From the NCBI RefSeq assembly GCF_003287935.1, contig NZ_CP030287.1:4554267-4618266 (forward strand): a stretch of DNA of 64,000 nucleotides, read 5' to 3'. Positions 25,625 through 34,371 of the stretch are shown one piece after another (position 1 is the first letter of the stretch; each line of letters begins with the position of its first letter). The DNA comes from Streptomyces sp. ICC1. GTDB lineage: Bacteria > Actinomycetota > Actinomycetes > Streptomycetales > Streptomycetaceae. A model generated the notes under the pieces. It was not told the origin of the DNA. It ran no database searches and saw only the letters and a program-made list of their open reading frames with translations. Position numbers and translations under genes: made by a program.

Positions 25625-26395
25625 GTGGCGAAGGACCGGAGCGGGGCGGGCGATCCCGTCCGCACACTGGAACTGCTGTGGCGCGAGCCGGGGCAGGGGG
25701 CGCCCAGCGGGCGGCGCGGGCCCCGGCAGGGGCTTACCGTGGACGCCGTCGTCGACGCGGCGATCGCGCTCGCCGACGAGGCGGGTGCCGCCGACCAGTC
25801 CGGGCTGGCCGCGCTGACCATGCGGGCGCTGGCCCAGCGGCTCGGAGTCACGCCCATGACCCTCTACACGTACGTCCCCGGCAAGGCCGAGCTGCTCGAC
25901 CTGATGCTCGACGGGGCGTACCTGGCCATGGAGCGCGCTGCGCCGGCCCCCTCCGGCCCCTGGCGCGAGCGCATCACCCGCGTCGCCGACGACAACCGCG
26001 CCCTGCTCGTGCGGCACCCGTGGATCGCTGAACTGTCCGTAACGCGGCCTCCGTTGGGGCCCGGCGTGATCGGAAAGTACGACCACGAGCTCGCGGCCTT
26101 CGACGGCATCGGCCTCACCGACGCGGAGATGGACGCCGCCCTGACCCACCTCCTCGGCTTCGTTCACGCGAACGCCCTGGCCGCGGCCGACACCGCCGCA
26201 CACAACGCCCGCCAGAGCGACCAGGACTGGTGGGAGGCCAGCGCGCCCCTGCTGGAACGGGCCATGGACCCCGAGCGCTACCCTCTCGCCGGGCGGGTCG
26301 GCAGCGCGGTCGGCGCGTACGACCCCGAGACGGTCTGGGCCTTCGGCCTGCGCTGCCTGCTCGACGGGATCGCCCGCCGGGTGGACAAGGGGTAA
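25625..26395 (+). CDS. TetR-family regulator with tetracycline-repressor-type C-terminal domain
   Basis: A 256-residue regulator. The HTH is at about residues 40-85 (TVDAVVDAAIALADEAG ... LTMRALAQRLGVTPMTLYTYVPGKAELLDLML). The C-terminal TetR_C domain covers about 95-250. A roughly 35-residue N-terminal extension (DPVRTLELLWREPGQGAPSGRRGPRQ) precedes the HTH, a pattern common in actinobacterial drug-responsive TetRs. The GTG start follows a GGAGGAGCAGGGC ribosome site. It is divergent from the VOC/UvrA-like pair, which it presumably represses. A foldback repeat follows downstream. Confidence 0.92.
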   Translation: MAKDRSGAGDPVRTLELLWREPGQGAPSGRRGPRQGLTVDAVVDAAIALADEAGAADQSGLAALTMRALAQRLGVTPMTLYTYVPGKAELLDLMLDGAYLAMERAAPAPSGPWRERITRVADDNRALLVRHPWIAELSVTRPPLGPGVIGKYDHELAAFDGIGLTDAEMDAALTHLLGFVHANALAAADTAAHNARQSDQDWWEASAPLLERAMDPERYPLAGRVGSAVGAYDPETVWAFGLRCLLDGIARRVDKG

Positions 26396-26418
26396 AAGGG
26401 GAGCGGAGGCCTGGCGGG

Positions 26419-26431
26419 GTCACAGGGCTAG
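26419..26431. repeat. Short right-end remnant of CTAG foldback repeat
   Basis: GTCACAGGGCTAG resembles the repeat terminus GTCACAGCACTAG and shares its CTAG with the full copy beginning at 26428. Confidence 0.6.
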
Positions 26432-26592
26432 TGCTGTGACCGGAAAGGTTCACCGGGTCGCGGCGCCCGGCACGGCACCTCGCCGCGTTGTCGGACAACA
26501 CCGGTACGTCCAGTACGAGGCGTGGTCCTCCGCCTTGCGATGCACCGCACCGAACACCGCGACCCGGCAAACCTTTCCGGTCACAGCACTAG
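26428..26592. repeat. CTAG-bounded foldback repeat, 165 bp (copy D)
   Basis: The most intact copy: left CTAGTGCTGTGACCGGAAAGG and right CCTTTCCGGTCACAGCACTAG ends are exact inverted repeats, and the inner arms (CGGGTCGCGG / CCGCGACCCG and beyond) extend the foldback. It lies between convergent tetR and SDR genes. Its right CTAG supplies the TAG stop of the SDR gene. Confidence 0.92.
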
Positions 26593-27512
26593 CGGTAGCC
26601 CGTGGCGTCCGCCGGGCGGTCCGGGTCCTGGACCTCGACCATGTACCGCCAGGCGTCCGGCCGGCTGCCGTCGAGGTCCGTGAAGCCGTAGACCCCGGCG
26701 AGCTGCCCGCTGGAGAGCGACTGCCCGTTCCAGCGGGAGACCTGCGGGTCGGCGGCCAGGGCCGCGACCGCGCGGCCGACGTAGGACGGGGTCTCCGAGA
26801 TGCCGAAGTGCGGGACCTTCTCCAGTGCGTCCCGCCAATTCGCCTCGGTGACCCCGAAGGCGTCGAGCATCATCTCGGAGCGGAGCCAGCCGGGGGTCAG
26901 CGCGACCGCCGTCGCGCCGCGCGGCCCCACCTCGTGTCCGAGCGCGAACGCCATCCGCAGCACGGCCGACTTGGCGATGTCGTAGAAGAACGAGACCCGG
27001 TAGCGGGTCGCGTTGTACTCCGCCGTGCCGTCCGTCATCTCCACCACCAGCCCGCCCGGCTCGCGCAGCAGCAGCGGGAGCGCGTAGTGGCTGGTGACGG
27101 CGTGGGTCTCCACCGCGAGCCGCAGCAGCCGCAGCCCCTTGTCCAGGTCGTGCTCCCAGACCGTGCTCTCCCACTCGAAGAGCAGCTCGCCGCCCCAGAT
27201 GTCGTTCACCAGCACGTCGAGGCGGCCCTGCTCGGTGTCGATCCGCTCCACCAGCGCCCGCACCTGCTCCGGCACCAGGTGGTCCGCGACCACCGCGATC
27301 CCGTGCCCGCCCGCCGCGGAGACCAGCTCGGCCGTCTCCTCGATCGTCTCCGGCCGGTCGTACTCCGAGCGCCGGCCCCGCGTGCTGCGCCCGCTCACGT
27401 ACACCGTCGCGCCCCGCGCCCCCAGCTCGACCGCGATGCCGCGCCCCGCGCCCCGGGTCGCCCCGGCCACCAGGGCCACCTTGCCTTCCAGATCCCGCCG
27501 TTCTTCACCCAT
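26589..27512 (-). CDS. Short-chain dehydrogenase/reductase
   Basis: A 307-residue SDR. The cofactor motif GATRGAGRGIA is at about residues 17-27, followed by VYVSGRSTRGRRSEYDRPETIEETAELV, with basic residues suggesting NADP. The active-site Tyr-Lys pair is in FFYDIAKSAVLRMA. The C-terminal part (GGELLFEWESTVWEHDLDKGLRLL, SRWNGQSLSSGQLAGVYGFTDLDG) matches the DHRS1-like branch. The TAG stop lies in the terminal CTAG of the foldback repeat. Substrate unknown. An isolated gene. Confidence 0.9.
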   Translation of the reverse strand: MGEERRDLEGKVALVAGATRGAGRGIAVELGARGATVYVSGRSTRGRRSEYDRPETIEETAELVSAAGGHGIAVVADHLVPEQVRALVERIDTEQGRLDVLVNDIWGGELLFEWESTVWEHDLDKGLRLLRLAVETHAVTSHYALPLLLREPGGLVVEMTDGTAEYNATRYRVSFFYDIAKSAVLRMAFALGHEVGPRGATAVALTPGWLRSEMMLDAFGVTEANWRDALEKVPHFGISETPSYVGRAVAALAADPQVSRWNGQSLSSGQLAGVYGFTDLDGSRPDAWRYMVEVQDPDRPADATGYR

Positions 27513-27644
27513 GCCCGCGACCCTACGACGTCCGCGCGCGGCGGGCCCCGAACAACCCGCCCGGCCGGCCGCGCTGTTGGCCGCACGGGGCGGTCTGCGG
27601 GGCCGGGGGTCTGCGAGGCCGGGCGGCCCGCGGGGCCGGGCGGT

Positions 27645-28718
27645 CTACGGGGCCCCGGCCGGCGGGGAGATCTCCGTGCTCAGCCACCCCAGCGCGTCGG
27701 GGTACATCCCGATCCAGGTCTGGAAGTTGTGGCCGCCCTGCGGCCGGACCAGGGTCTTGACCCGGACCCCGGTCCCCTCGGCCGCCTTGGTGAAGTCGGC
27801 GAGCTGCTGCGGCGGGCTGTCCTTGTCCTGCGAGGAGGTGGCCAGGAAGAGGCCCACGTCATCGGTCCTCTTAGCGTGCCGGACCAGCCACATCGGGCTG
27901 TTGCGCTCGCGCAGGACGGGATCGGCCAGCACGTCCGGGTCCCCGGTCAGCGGATCGGGGTCCAGGGCCGCGCCCGCCCGGAACGCCTTCGGGTACTGGA
28001 GCGGCAGCTTGGCCGCGCAGAACGCCCCCGTCGAGATGCCCATCACCCCCCAGCCCGCGGGCTGGGGCAGGGTGCGGAAGTTCTTGGCGACCAGGTCCGG
28101 GACGTCCTCGGCCAGCCAGTCGGCCACCTTGCGCCGCGGCGTGTTGGTGCAGTCGGTGTTGACCCCGCCCGGGTAGATCTCGGGGATCACCAGGATGAAC
28201 GGGTGCGCGGCGCCCAGCTGGACCAGCTGCTCGAGCGCTCCGGGCATGTTGCCGAGGTCGATCCAGGTGCGGGGCGAGCCCGGGTAGCCGTGCAGCAGCA
28301 TCAGTACGGGGAACCGGGTCTGCTCCGCGCCCGGCGCGTCGTACTCCGGGGGAGTCCACACGATCACCTGGCCGGCCAGCTTCGAGTGGGAGCCCCGGAA
28401 GTACGTGCTGCGCGTGCCGTCACCGCCCAGGGTGAATTTGGCCCGCCCCAGGGGCGGCCCGGTCATGGCGGAGTCGTTCTGCCCGGCGTCGGTGCCCAGG
28501 AGGTCGTCCCAGGAGGAGTAGAGGCCGTAGCTCCCGTTGATCCAGGTGGCCACCACGCAGATGGCGGTGAGCTGGCACAGGCCGATCATCACCAGCCGGG
28601 CCGGCCAGCGCACCCAGCCCGGGCCGGGGATCCGGTTCCACAGGAGCAGTGCGGCCAGCATGGCGAGCACGGTGACGACGATCAGGGTGACGAGGAACGA
28701 CGTACTGGTCAGCTCCAC
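27645..28718 (-). CDS. Membrane-anchored esterase-family alpha/beta hydrolase (copy 2)
   Basis: A 357-residue paralogue of the gene at 2378. The GTG at 28716-28718, preceded by GGAGGCGCA, gives an N-terminus VELTSTSFLVTLIVVTVLAM that aligns with the paralogue; a longer frame to 28787 lacks this support. Two to three TM segments precede the hydrolase. The nucleophile is in GVMGISTGAFCAAKL, with HGYPGSPRTWIDLG as oxyanion region and PQGGHNFQTW as His loop. The active site should face outside. The function of this duplicated anchored esterase is not established. Confidence 0.83.
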   Translation of the reverse strand: MELTSTSFLVTLIVVTVLAMLAALLLWNRIPGPGWVRWPARLVMIGLCQLTAICVVATWINGSYGLYSSWDDLLGTDAGQNDSAMTGPPLGRAKFTLGGDGTRSTYFRGSHSKLAGQVIVWTPPEYDAPGAEQTRFPVLMLLHGYPGSPRTWIDLGNMPGALEQLVQLGAAHPFILVIPEIYPGGVNTDCTNTPRRKVADWLAEDVPDLVAKNFRTLPQPAGWGVMGISTGAFCAAKLPLQYPKAFRAGAALDPDPLTGDPDVLADPVLRERNSPMWLVRHAKRTDDVGLFLATSSQDKDSPPQQLADFTKAAEGTGVRVKTLVRPQGGHNFQTWIGMYPDALGWLSTEISPPAGAP

Positions 28719-28997
28719 TGCGCCTCCACTGCGCCGGCTCCTGACATGCGGGACGACTTGACCGTAATGTCCGGACAATACGTTCAATCTACGGCGAGCG
28801 CCGCCCGGGAAGGGGTGGCGTGCGCACCGTTTCGGCCGGGAAGCCCGGGCTCTGCCGCCTCCGACCCGACGCCTCCGACCCGGCGCCTCCCGGCGACCCG
28901 AGCCCGGCGTCCTGGGGTAGATTCACCGCCTGTTCATCAGCACGGCTCCGGGGGTTTGGGCCGTCTTGGTGCCGTATGAGGCAGGATCGACGGGGAT

Positions 28998-29846
28998 ATG
29001 CGGAACACTCCGAAAAGAACGAATCGCCGGATCCAGTCCGGGACGCGGTCCGGGCTGTCGCCGACGCCGGCGGCGCGCACGGTCTACCAGGTCAAGCTGC
29101 TCGTCGACCCCGAGCAGGTGCTGGACGCCGGCGGGCTGCCCACGGACGCGGCGGCCGACGCGCTCTCGCTGGGCGCGCCCGGCCGCGTCGAGGTCGCGCA
29201 GTACGTGGACGACGCCGGGCGGAGCCTGAACGGCCAGGGCTGGATCGTCCGCATCCGGCGCCACGACGACGAGAACCGCATCCGCCTCGCCTACAAGGCA
29301 CGCTTCGACATCGACGGCGACGGCTCGGAGCCGGCCGAGGTGCGGCGCGTGATGGACCGGGCCGGCGAGCACGACTTCGCCACCGGCTGCGGGAACTACC
29401 GGATCCAGGTCAATCTCAGCCACACCCGCGCCACCCTCGACTTCACCAACAAGAAGTGCCGCCCGGTCCCGGGCCTGGCCCCCGGCGAGCTCCCCGGCCT
29501 CGAGGCCTCCCGCGCCCTCGTCCTGGACCGGCTCCCCGGAAAGCTCGCCCGGTGGGGCGCGAAACCGGCCGGATGGGCGCAGGCCGTCACCGCTTCATCC
29601 CGTCTCCACGGCCCCGTAAGCCAGGCGAACTATCCTGGCCGCATGCTCGATCACGCGATGGAGACACAAGTCAGCCGACTGCGCACCGCGTCCGGCGAGC
29701 TGACCTGGTTCGCGGAGATCACCGCCAAGGCGCACACCCTGCGCGAAGCCGTCGAACTGCGCTCCGACCTGATGGGCAAGCTCCGCGCCGAGGGCTGGCT
29801 GCTGGAGCGCGACGCCTTCAAGACCGAGCTCATCCTCGGCCCGTGA
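28998..29846 (+). CDS. Possible CYTH-like domain protein, function unknown
   Basis: A 282-residue protein. The central part has features of the CYTH/triphosphate-tunnel fold: TVYQVKLLVDPEQ, GWIVRIRRHDDENRIRLAYKARF and RATLDFTNKKC form alternating charged strands. However, the classic N-terminal ExExK is not clearly present, so this is tentative. The C-terminal 65 residues (MLDHAMETQVSRLRTASGELTWFAEITAKAHTLREAVELRSDLMGKL) look helical and could be a separate module. The stop overlaps the next GTG (GTGA), so it is translationally coupled to the SbcD-like phosphoesterase, suggesting a shared role in nucleotide or nucleic-acid processing. Confidence 0.6.
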   Translation: MRNTPKRTNRRIQSGTRSGLSPTPAARTVYQVKLLVDPEQVLDAGGLPTDAAADALSLGAPGRVEVAQYVDDAGRSLNGQGWIVRIRRHDDENRIRLAYKARFDIDGDGSEPAEVRRVMDRAGEHDFATGCGNYRIQVNLSHTRATLDFTNKKCRPVPGLAPGELPGLEASRALVLDRLPGKLARWGAKPAGWAQAVTASSRLHGPVSQANYPGRMLDHAMETQVSRLRTASGELTWFAEITAKAHTLREAVELRSDLMGKLRAEGWLLERDAFKTELILGP

Positions 29847-30820
29847 CCACCTCCGCGCCCGGCCCGATACGCGTGGCCCACCTGGCCGACCTGCACATAG
29901 GGTCCGCCCTGCGCGGGCTGGCCGACCACCCCGGAGCGCCCGCGATAGACCCGTACGAGGCGCCGTACGAGGCCCTGCGCGCGGCCGTGCGCCACATCGT
30001 CGGGGACGGCTACCACGCGGTGCTCCTCGCCGGGGACGTCTTCGACCGCCGCCACGACGACGCCCGCGCGCTGGCCGCCTGCCAGGACGCGCTCGGCGCC
30101 TTCCACGAGGCGGGCCTGCGCACGGCGGTGGTCTCGGGCAACCACGACGCCGAGAGCCCGCTGCCGCACAAGCTGCACCTCCCGCCGTCCGTGCGCTGGC
30201 TCCCCGCGGACGCCCCCGCGTCGGTGTGCTGGCCCGACCTCGGCATCACCGTCCACGGCCAGTCCGTGGGGGATCCGGACGAGCGCCGGGACCTGGCCGC
30301 CGGATACCCGCGCCCGGTCCCCGGCACCGTCAACATAGGGCTCCTGCACACCAGCCTGCACGGGGCCTGGAGCCGCCGGACCTGCGCGCCGACCGACCCG
30401 CGGACACTGGCGCGCGCCGGATACGACTACTGGGCGCTCGGCCACGTCCACCACCGGCTCGTCCCGGGCACCGGCGCGTTCGCGGTGTACCCCGGGAACA
30501 CCCACGCCCGGGGCCCCGGCGAACCGGGCGGCCGCGGTTTCACCGAACTCCGCATCGGGGCCGGCGGCCGGATCGGGATCCGGCAGGTCGACACCGCCCC
30601 CGTCCGCTACGAGGACCTCCACTTGCCTTGCCCGGAGACCGCCGAGGCCGACCTGCGGGCCCGGTTCGCGGCCGTCCCGCCGCCGCCCCCCGGCGGCGCC
30701 GTCGTGTGGACCCTCACCGCCGCCACGCCCCCCGGCCTCCTGGGCCCGGCGCGCGCCCTGGCCGGTCCGGGCGCCATGGTCTGCCCCGCGCCCGGTGAGC
30801 CCCTCCGACCGCAGCACTAG
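29843..30820 (+). CDS. SbcD/Mre11-like metallophosphoesterase
   Basis: A 325-residue calcineurin-type phosphoesterase of the DNA-repair exonuclease group. Metal motifs are in order: HLADLHIGS (DxH), LLAGDVFDRR (GDxxD), VSGNHDAES (GNHD), LLHTSL (H) and GHVHH (GHxH). No SbcC partner is in view. The GTG overlaps the upstream stop by 4 bp. The last codons, LRPQH-stop, are read from sequence matching the right end of the CTAG foldback repeat, so the natural C-terminus has been replaced by repeat-derived codons. Confidence 0.87.
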   Translation: MTTSAPGPIRVAHLADLHIGSALRGLADHPGAPAIDPYEAPYEALRAAVRHIVGDGYHAVLLAGDVFDRRHDDARALAACQDALGAFHEAGLRTAVVSGNHDAESPLPHKLHLPPSVRWLPADAPASVCWPDLGITVHGQSVGDPDERRDLAAGYPRPVPGTVNIGLLHTSLHGAWSRRTCAPTDPRTLARAGYDYWALGHVHHRLVPGTGAFAVYPGNTHARGPGEPGGRGFTELRIGAGGRIGIRQVDTAPVRYEDLHLPCPETAEADLRARFAAVPPPPPGGAVVWTLTAATPPGLLGPARALAGPGAMVCPAPGEPLRPQH

Positions 30821-30871
30821 TGCTGTGACCGGAAAGGTCCACCGGGCAAACCTTCCCGGCCACAGCACTAG
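30817..30871. repeat. CTAG foldback repeat, internally deleted 55-bp form (copy E)
   Basis: Left end CTAGTGCTGTGACCGG and right end CCGGCCACAGCACTAG joined at CCACCGGGCAAACC, as expected if the 165-bp element recombined between its internal CCGGG-type inverted arms. About 12 bp of another right end (CCGCAGCACTAG) abut it at 30809-30820 and form the end of the SbcD-like gene. Confidence 0.87.
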
Positions 30872-30903
30872 GCTCTGTCGCCCGACCCGTTGCCCCGCGC
30901 GCT

Positions 30904-32496
30904 TCAGCGGGCGCGGACGCGCACCGCCACCGAGTGCCACCCGGTCGCCCCGTCGGGGACGGTTCCGGCGCGTTCCCCCGTCTGTACGGCGCCCGTCCGG
31001 TCCGTGGCCCGGACCTCCAGAATGTGCGGGCCGGGAGCCGCCTCCCAGATCCACACCCACTGGCGCCAGGTGTCGTCGCCGTCCGCTTCCCCGAGCCGCG
31101 CCTCCTGCCAGACGCCCGCGTCCACCCGTACCTCGACCCGGGCGATGCCCCGGTGCTGCGCCCAGGCCACCCCGGCGACCGCCACCCGCCCGGGAGCGGG
31201 TTCGGCCGAGGGGCGCGGGGTGTCGATGCGCGACTGGGTCTTGACCGGGGCGCGCGGGGCCCAGGACCGGCGCACCCAGTACGCGTCGTACGCGGAGAAG
31301 GTGGTCAGCCGCAGCTCGGTCAGCCACTTGCACGCGGAGACGTACCCGTACAGGCCCGGCACGACCATCCGTACCGGGAAGCCGTGCCGGAAGGGGAGCG
31401 GCTCGCCGTTCATCCCGACGGCCAGCAGTGCCTCCCGGCCGTCCATCACGGCCTCGACGGGGGTGCCCAGCGTCATCCCGTCCACCGAACGCGCCACCAG
31501 CTGGTCGGCCGGACCGCCCTGCGACGGCGGCCGCACCCCGGCCTCGCGGAGCAGGTCCGCGAGGCGTACGCCGAGCCAGCGGGCGTTGCCGGCGTACGGG
31601 CCGCCGACCTCGTTGGACACGCACGTCAGGGTGATGTCGTGCTCGACCAGCGGACGGGCGAGCAGCTCGCGCAGGCCCAGGGCGAGCGGCCTGGCCACCC
31701 CCTCCCCGTGGATGCGCAGCCGCCAGGCGTCCGCGTCCACGCGCGGGACGACCAAGGCGGTGTCCACGCGGTAGAAGTCCGCGTTCGGGGTGAGGAAGCG
31801 GGAGGCCCCGGGAATCCGCAGGTCCGCCCCGGCCGGTACCGGCGGCGCCGGCACGGAGGGCGCCGGGAGGACGAGGTCCGTACGGGAGGCCGTGGCGCCC
31901 GCCGAGCCGAAGGCGCCGAGCCTGCGCCCCGCGTACCCGGCCGCGGCCGAGAGCGCGAGGGCGCCGAGGACGAGGCGGCCGAAGCCGCGCCGGTCCAGGC
32001 CGTCGGCCCCGGCCCCGGCCCCGGTCCCGGCCCCGGTCGCGGGTCGTTTCAAGGCTCTGACCAGCAGGTACAGCATTCCGGCGGCCGCGGCTCCACCCAC
32101 CAGGGAGGGCAGGGCGTCCTTCCACGAGGCCTCGGGGCGGCTGAGCGCGGCCACCGCCCCGAGCACCCCGACGGCGCCCGCGAGCACCAGGCCGGCCGGC
32201 ATGCGGCGTACGGCGAGCAGCCCGGCCAGGGCGGCGACCGCGCCGAGCACGACGAGGATGCCGAGGGCCAGGACCAGCTTGTCTCCGGTGCCGAACTGGC
32301 GGACCGCCCACTCCTTGAGCCCGACCGGGGTGCGGTCCACCACGGCCCCGCCGATCGCGGTCACCGGGGAGGCCTCGGGCCGGACGGCCGCGGCCGCCAG
32401 GTGCGCCAGAGCCAGCCCGAAGGCGGCGGCGACCAGCCCGCCGGCCGCGCCGAGCGCGTACCGCCGCCGCCCCGGGTCCGCCTTCGCGCTGTTCAT
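30904..32496 (-). CDS. Membrane-anchored sulfite-oxidase-like molybdopterin oxidoreductase
   Basis: A 530-residue protein. Four to five TM segments cover residues 12-165, then a second hydrophobic segment after a DRRGFGRLVLG twin-Arg-like stretch (about 185-215), then the Moco domain. The latter has TPNADFYRVDTALVVPRVDADAWRLRIHGEG and HDITLTCVSNEVGG with the molybdenum-ligating Cys. A Mo-co dimerisation domain of Ig type follows (GRVAVAGVAWAQHRGIARVEVRVD). The active site is probably extracytoplasmic. The substrate is not known for this actinobacterial class. It is followed upstream by anti-sigma and sigma genes in the same direction (24 bp gap), a frequent arrangement. Confidence 0.9.
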   Translation of the reverse strand: MNSAKADPGRRRYALGAAGGLVAAAFGLALAHLAAAAVRPEASPVTAIGGAVVDRTPVGLKEWAVRQFGTGDKLVLALGILVVLGAVAALAGLLAVRRMPAGLVLAGAVGVLGAVAALSRPEASWKDALPSLVGGAAAAGMLYLLVRALKRPATGAGTGAGAGADGLDRRGFGRLVLGALALSAAAGYAGRRLGAFGSAGATASRTDLVLPAPSVPAPPVPAGADLRIPGASRFLTPNADFYRVDTALVVPRVDADAWRLRIHGEGVARPLALGLRELLARPLVEHDITLTCVSNEVGGPYAGNARWLGVRLADLLREAGVRPPSQGGPADQLVARSVDGMTLGTPVEAVMDGREALLAVGMNGEPLPFRHGFPVRMVVPGLYGYVSACKWLTELRLTTFSAYDAYWVRRSWAPRAPVKTQSRIDTPRPSAEPAPGRVAVAGVAWAQHRGIARVEVRVDAGVWQEARLGEADGDDTWRQWVWIWEAAPGPHILEVRATDRTGAVQTGERAGTVPDGATGWHSVAVRVRAR

Positions 32497-32519
32497 TCGC
32501 CGTCACCCTCCGCCCGGTC

Positions 32520-33260
32520 CTACGCGCCCCCGCGCGCCGGGAGCGCCAGCAGCATCAGCGGCTTCGTCGTCGGCGCGGCCGAACCGCCCGCCGGTTCCAG
32601 GGTGAGCCCGACCCCGGTGGCCGCGCCCACGGCGCCCGTCAGCAGGGCCGGAGCATCCGGCCGGGCCGGATCCAGCAGCCCCGCCGGACGCATGGCGCCC
32701 GCCGGGTCGGCGAACCACAGCTGGTAGGACCGGCCGGCCGGCGCGGAGGGCATTCCCGCGGCCACGAACACCGCCCGGTCCCGGTCCCGGGAGACCACGA
32801 CCGTGCCCGTCGCTCCGCCGGCCCCGCGGCCCACGACCAGCCGGGCGTCGGGGGCCGTCAGCACCCCGGTCAGCGCCTCCGCCCGGGCCCGCGCCAGGTG
32901 CTCGGACTGCCGGGCCTCGTCCGCCCGCCGGTCCTGCCAGACGGCCACGCCGCCGAGCCCGGCCACCGCCACCAGACTGGCCGCCAGGGCCCAGCGCAGC
33001 CAGGGCCGGCCGTGGCCGCGGACGACCCCCGGCGCGGGCGCGGGGCGCTCCTCGGCGCGGATGCGGCGCAGCACCGCCTCCCGGAGCTCCGGCGGCGGCT
33101 CCACGGCGACGGCCCGGCCCAGCAGGGCCGCCGTGGCCGCGAAGTCCCGTACCTCTCGGGCGCACGCGGGGCACGACTCCAGATGTGCCTCGAAGGCCGT
33201 GCGCTCCGCCGGGGCCAGCGCGTCCAGGACGTACGCCCCGGTGTCCTCGTGCACGCTCAT
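32520..33260 (-). CDS. Anti-sigma factor (RskA-like)
   Basis: A 246-residue RskA-family anti-sigma factor. The N-terminal zinc anti-sigma motif is HLESCPACAREV (HxxxCxxC), preceded by TGAYVLDALAPAERTAFEAH. One TM helix is near residue 95 (LRWALAASLVAVAGLGGVAVW). The extracytoplasmic RskA domain has SYQLWFADPAGAMRPAGLLDP and the terminal TLEPAGGSAAPTTKPLMLLALP, typical of the family. It should bind the SigK-type sigma encoded 31 bp upstream and release it after regulated proteolysis. It probably governs the molybdoenzyme gene downstream. Confidence 0.93.
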   Translation of the reverse strand: MSVHEDTGAYVLDALAPAERTAFEAHLESCPACAREVRDFAATAALLGRAVAVEPPPELREAVLRRIRAEERPAPAPGVVRGHGRPWLRWALAASLVAVAGLGGVAVWQDRRADEARQSEHLARARAEALTGVLTAPDARLVVGRGAGGATGTVVVSRDRDRAVFVAAGMPSAPAGRSYQLWFADPAGAMRPAGLLDPARPDAPALLTGAVGAATGVGLTLEPAGGSAAPTTKPLMLLALPARGGA

Positions 33261-33291
33261 CAGCCGCTCACCCCGATTCCGGATCCGATCC

Positions 33292-33867
33292 TCATGCCGA
33301 GACCCCGAGACAGGTCCGCAGCCGCAGCAGGCCGTCCCGCAGCCTCGTCTTCACGGTACCGAGCGGAACCGACAGCGTCTGCGCCACCTCGCTGCACGTC
33401 AGGCCCCGGTAGTACGCCAGGGCCACCGACTGGCGCTGGATCTCGGTCAGCGACGCCAGGCAGTGCCGCACCCGCTCCCGGTCCTCGCGGTCCATCGCCG
33501 CCTCGCTCACCTCGTCGAACTCCGGCAGCGCCGCCTCCAGCCGGGCCGCCCGCAGCTCCCGGTCCCTGGCCGCCTGCGCGGAGCGCACCCGGTCCACCGC
33601 CCGCCGGTGGGCGATCATCAGCACCCAGGCGCGCACCGTGCCCCGGTCGGCGCGGTAGCGGCCGGCGGTGCGCCACACCTCCACCAGCACTTCCTGGGCC
33701 ACCTCCTCCGCCTGGGCCCGGTCCCGCAGCACGGCGTGCGCCACCCCCAGCACGGACCCGCTCACCGCCTCGTACACGGAGACGAAGGCCGCCTCGTCCC
33801 CCTCGGCGACCCGGCCGAGCTGGACGGACAGACGCTCGCTCTCACCGGTGCCCGTCACGTCATCCAC
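33292..33867 (-). CDS. sigK: ECF sigma factor, SigK-like
   Basis: A 191-residue group IV sigma factor. Region 2 (AEGDEAAFVSVYEAVSGSVLGVAHAVLRDRAQAEEVAQEVLVEVWRTAGRY) and region 4 (LTEIQRQSVALAYYRGLTCSEVAQTLSVPLGTVKTRLRDGLLRLR) are complete. The short linker and the cognate RskA-like gene place it in the SigK group. The GTG at 33865-33867 has GGAGGATCGGTGCC upstream; a longer frame to 33912 exists. It forms an operon with the anti-sigma and molybdoenzyme genes. Confidence 0.92.
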   Translation of the reverse strand: MDDVTGTGESERLSVQLGRVAEGDEAAFVSVYEAVSGSVLGVAHAVLRDRAQAEEVAQEVLVEVWRTAGRYRADRGTVRAWVLMIAHRRAVDRVRSAQAARDRELRAARLEAALPEFDEVSEAAMDREDRERVRHCLASLTEIQRQSVALAYYRGLTCSEVAQTLSVPLGTVKTRLRDGLLRLRTCLGVSA

Positions 33868-33990
33868 GGCACCGATCCTCCGCGATCCGCCGGCATTCCT
33901 CCGCGGTCGCACGCCTTGTCAGCCATTCGGAGCCGCCGCGCCACCGGATTGGCCGCAATCGGCTCCCGTACGCCCCCGCGCCGTTCCGGA

Positions 33991-34173
33991 TCACGCGCGA
34001 GGGCGGCCGGCCCGTTCGGCGGCCCGCCGGGCCATGGCCGCGAGCGGGCCCTCCGCGCCGCCCGCCGCCGTCCAGCAGTTCAGGGCGGCCTTCCCGCGCT
34101 TGCGCAGCTCCACGACCCCGTCGGTGAACGGCTCCAGGGCCATCGGGGGCCTCATCGGGTCGGTCTCGGACAT
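33991..34173 (-). CDS. Small conserved-type protein, function unknown
   Basis: A 60-residue reading frame (MSETDPMRPPMALEPFTDGVVELRKRGKAALNCWTAAGG...). Its composition is balanced and protein-like, and the alternative frames are not. The ribosome site is weak. It lies upstream of sigK on the same strand with a 123-bp gap. It has no recognised motif or TM helix. It could be a conserved short Streptomyces protein or a chance frame. Confidence 0.45.
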   Translation of the reverse strand: MSETDPMRPPMALEPFTDGVVELRKRGKAALNCWTAAGGAEGPLAAMARRAAERAGRPRA

Positions 34174-34195
34174 GGCGGGCGCTCCCGGCGTCGGA

Positions 34196-34230
34196 AGGGG
34201 CGGCCGCCGGTGGTTCCGGAGGCCGCCCCT
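34196..34230 (-). terminator. Hairpin downstream of GH89 gene
   Basis: A perfect 10-bp GC stem AGGGGCGGCC / GGCCGCCCCT with a 15-nt loop. It sits between the GH89 stop and the small gene at 33991-34173. Confidence 0.55.
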
Positions 34231-34371
34231 GATCGATTTCCGTCAGTGAACCCGGGGCCCCGCCCCTCCCGCTGGAGCTCGGCTCGCGGCTCCCTCGCGA
34301 GGGTGGGCGGATTCCCACGGGAGGGTGAAGATCAGATCATCGTGCGATTTTCGCCGTGCCCGTCGTGTACG

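Noticed and set aside
26581..27174. Alternative 197-codon minus frame within the SDR gene
   Set aside because: It lies out of phase with a full SDR and its translation has no motifs.
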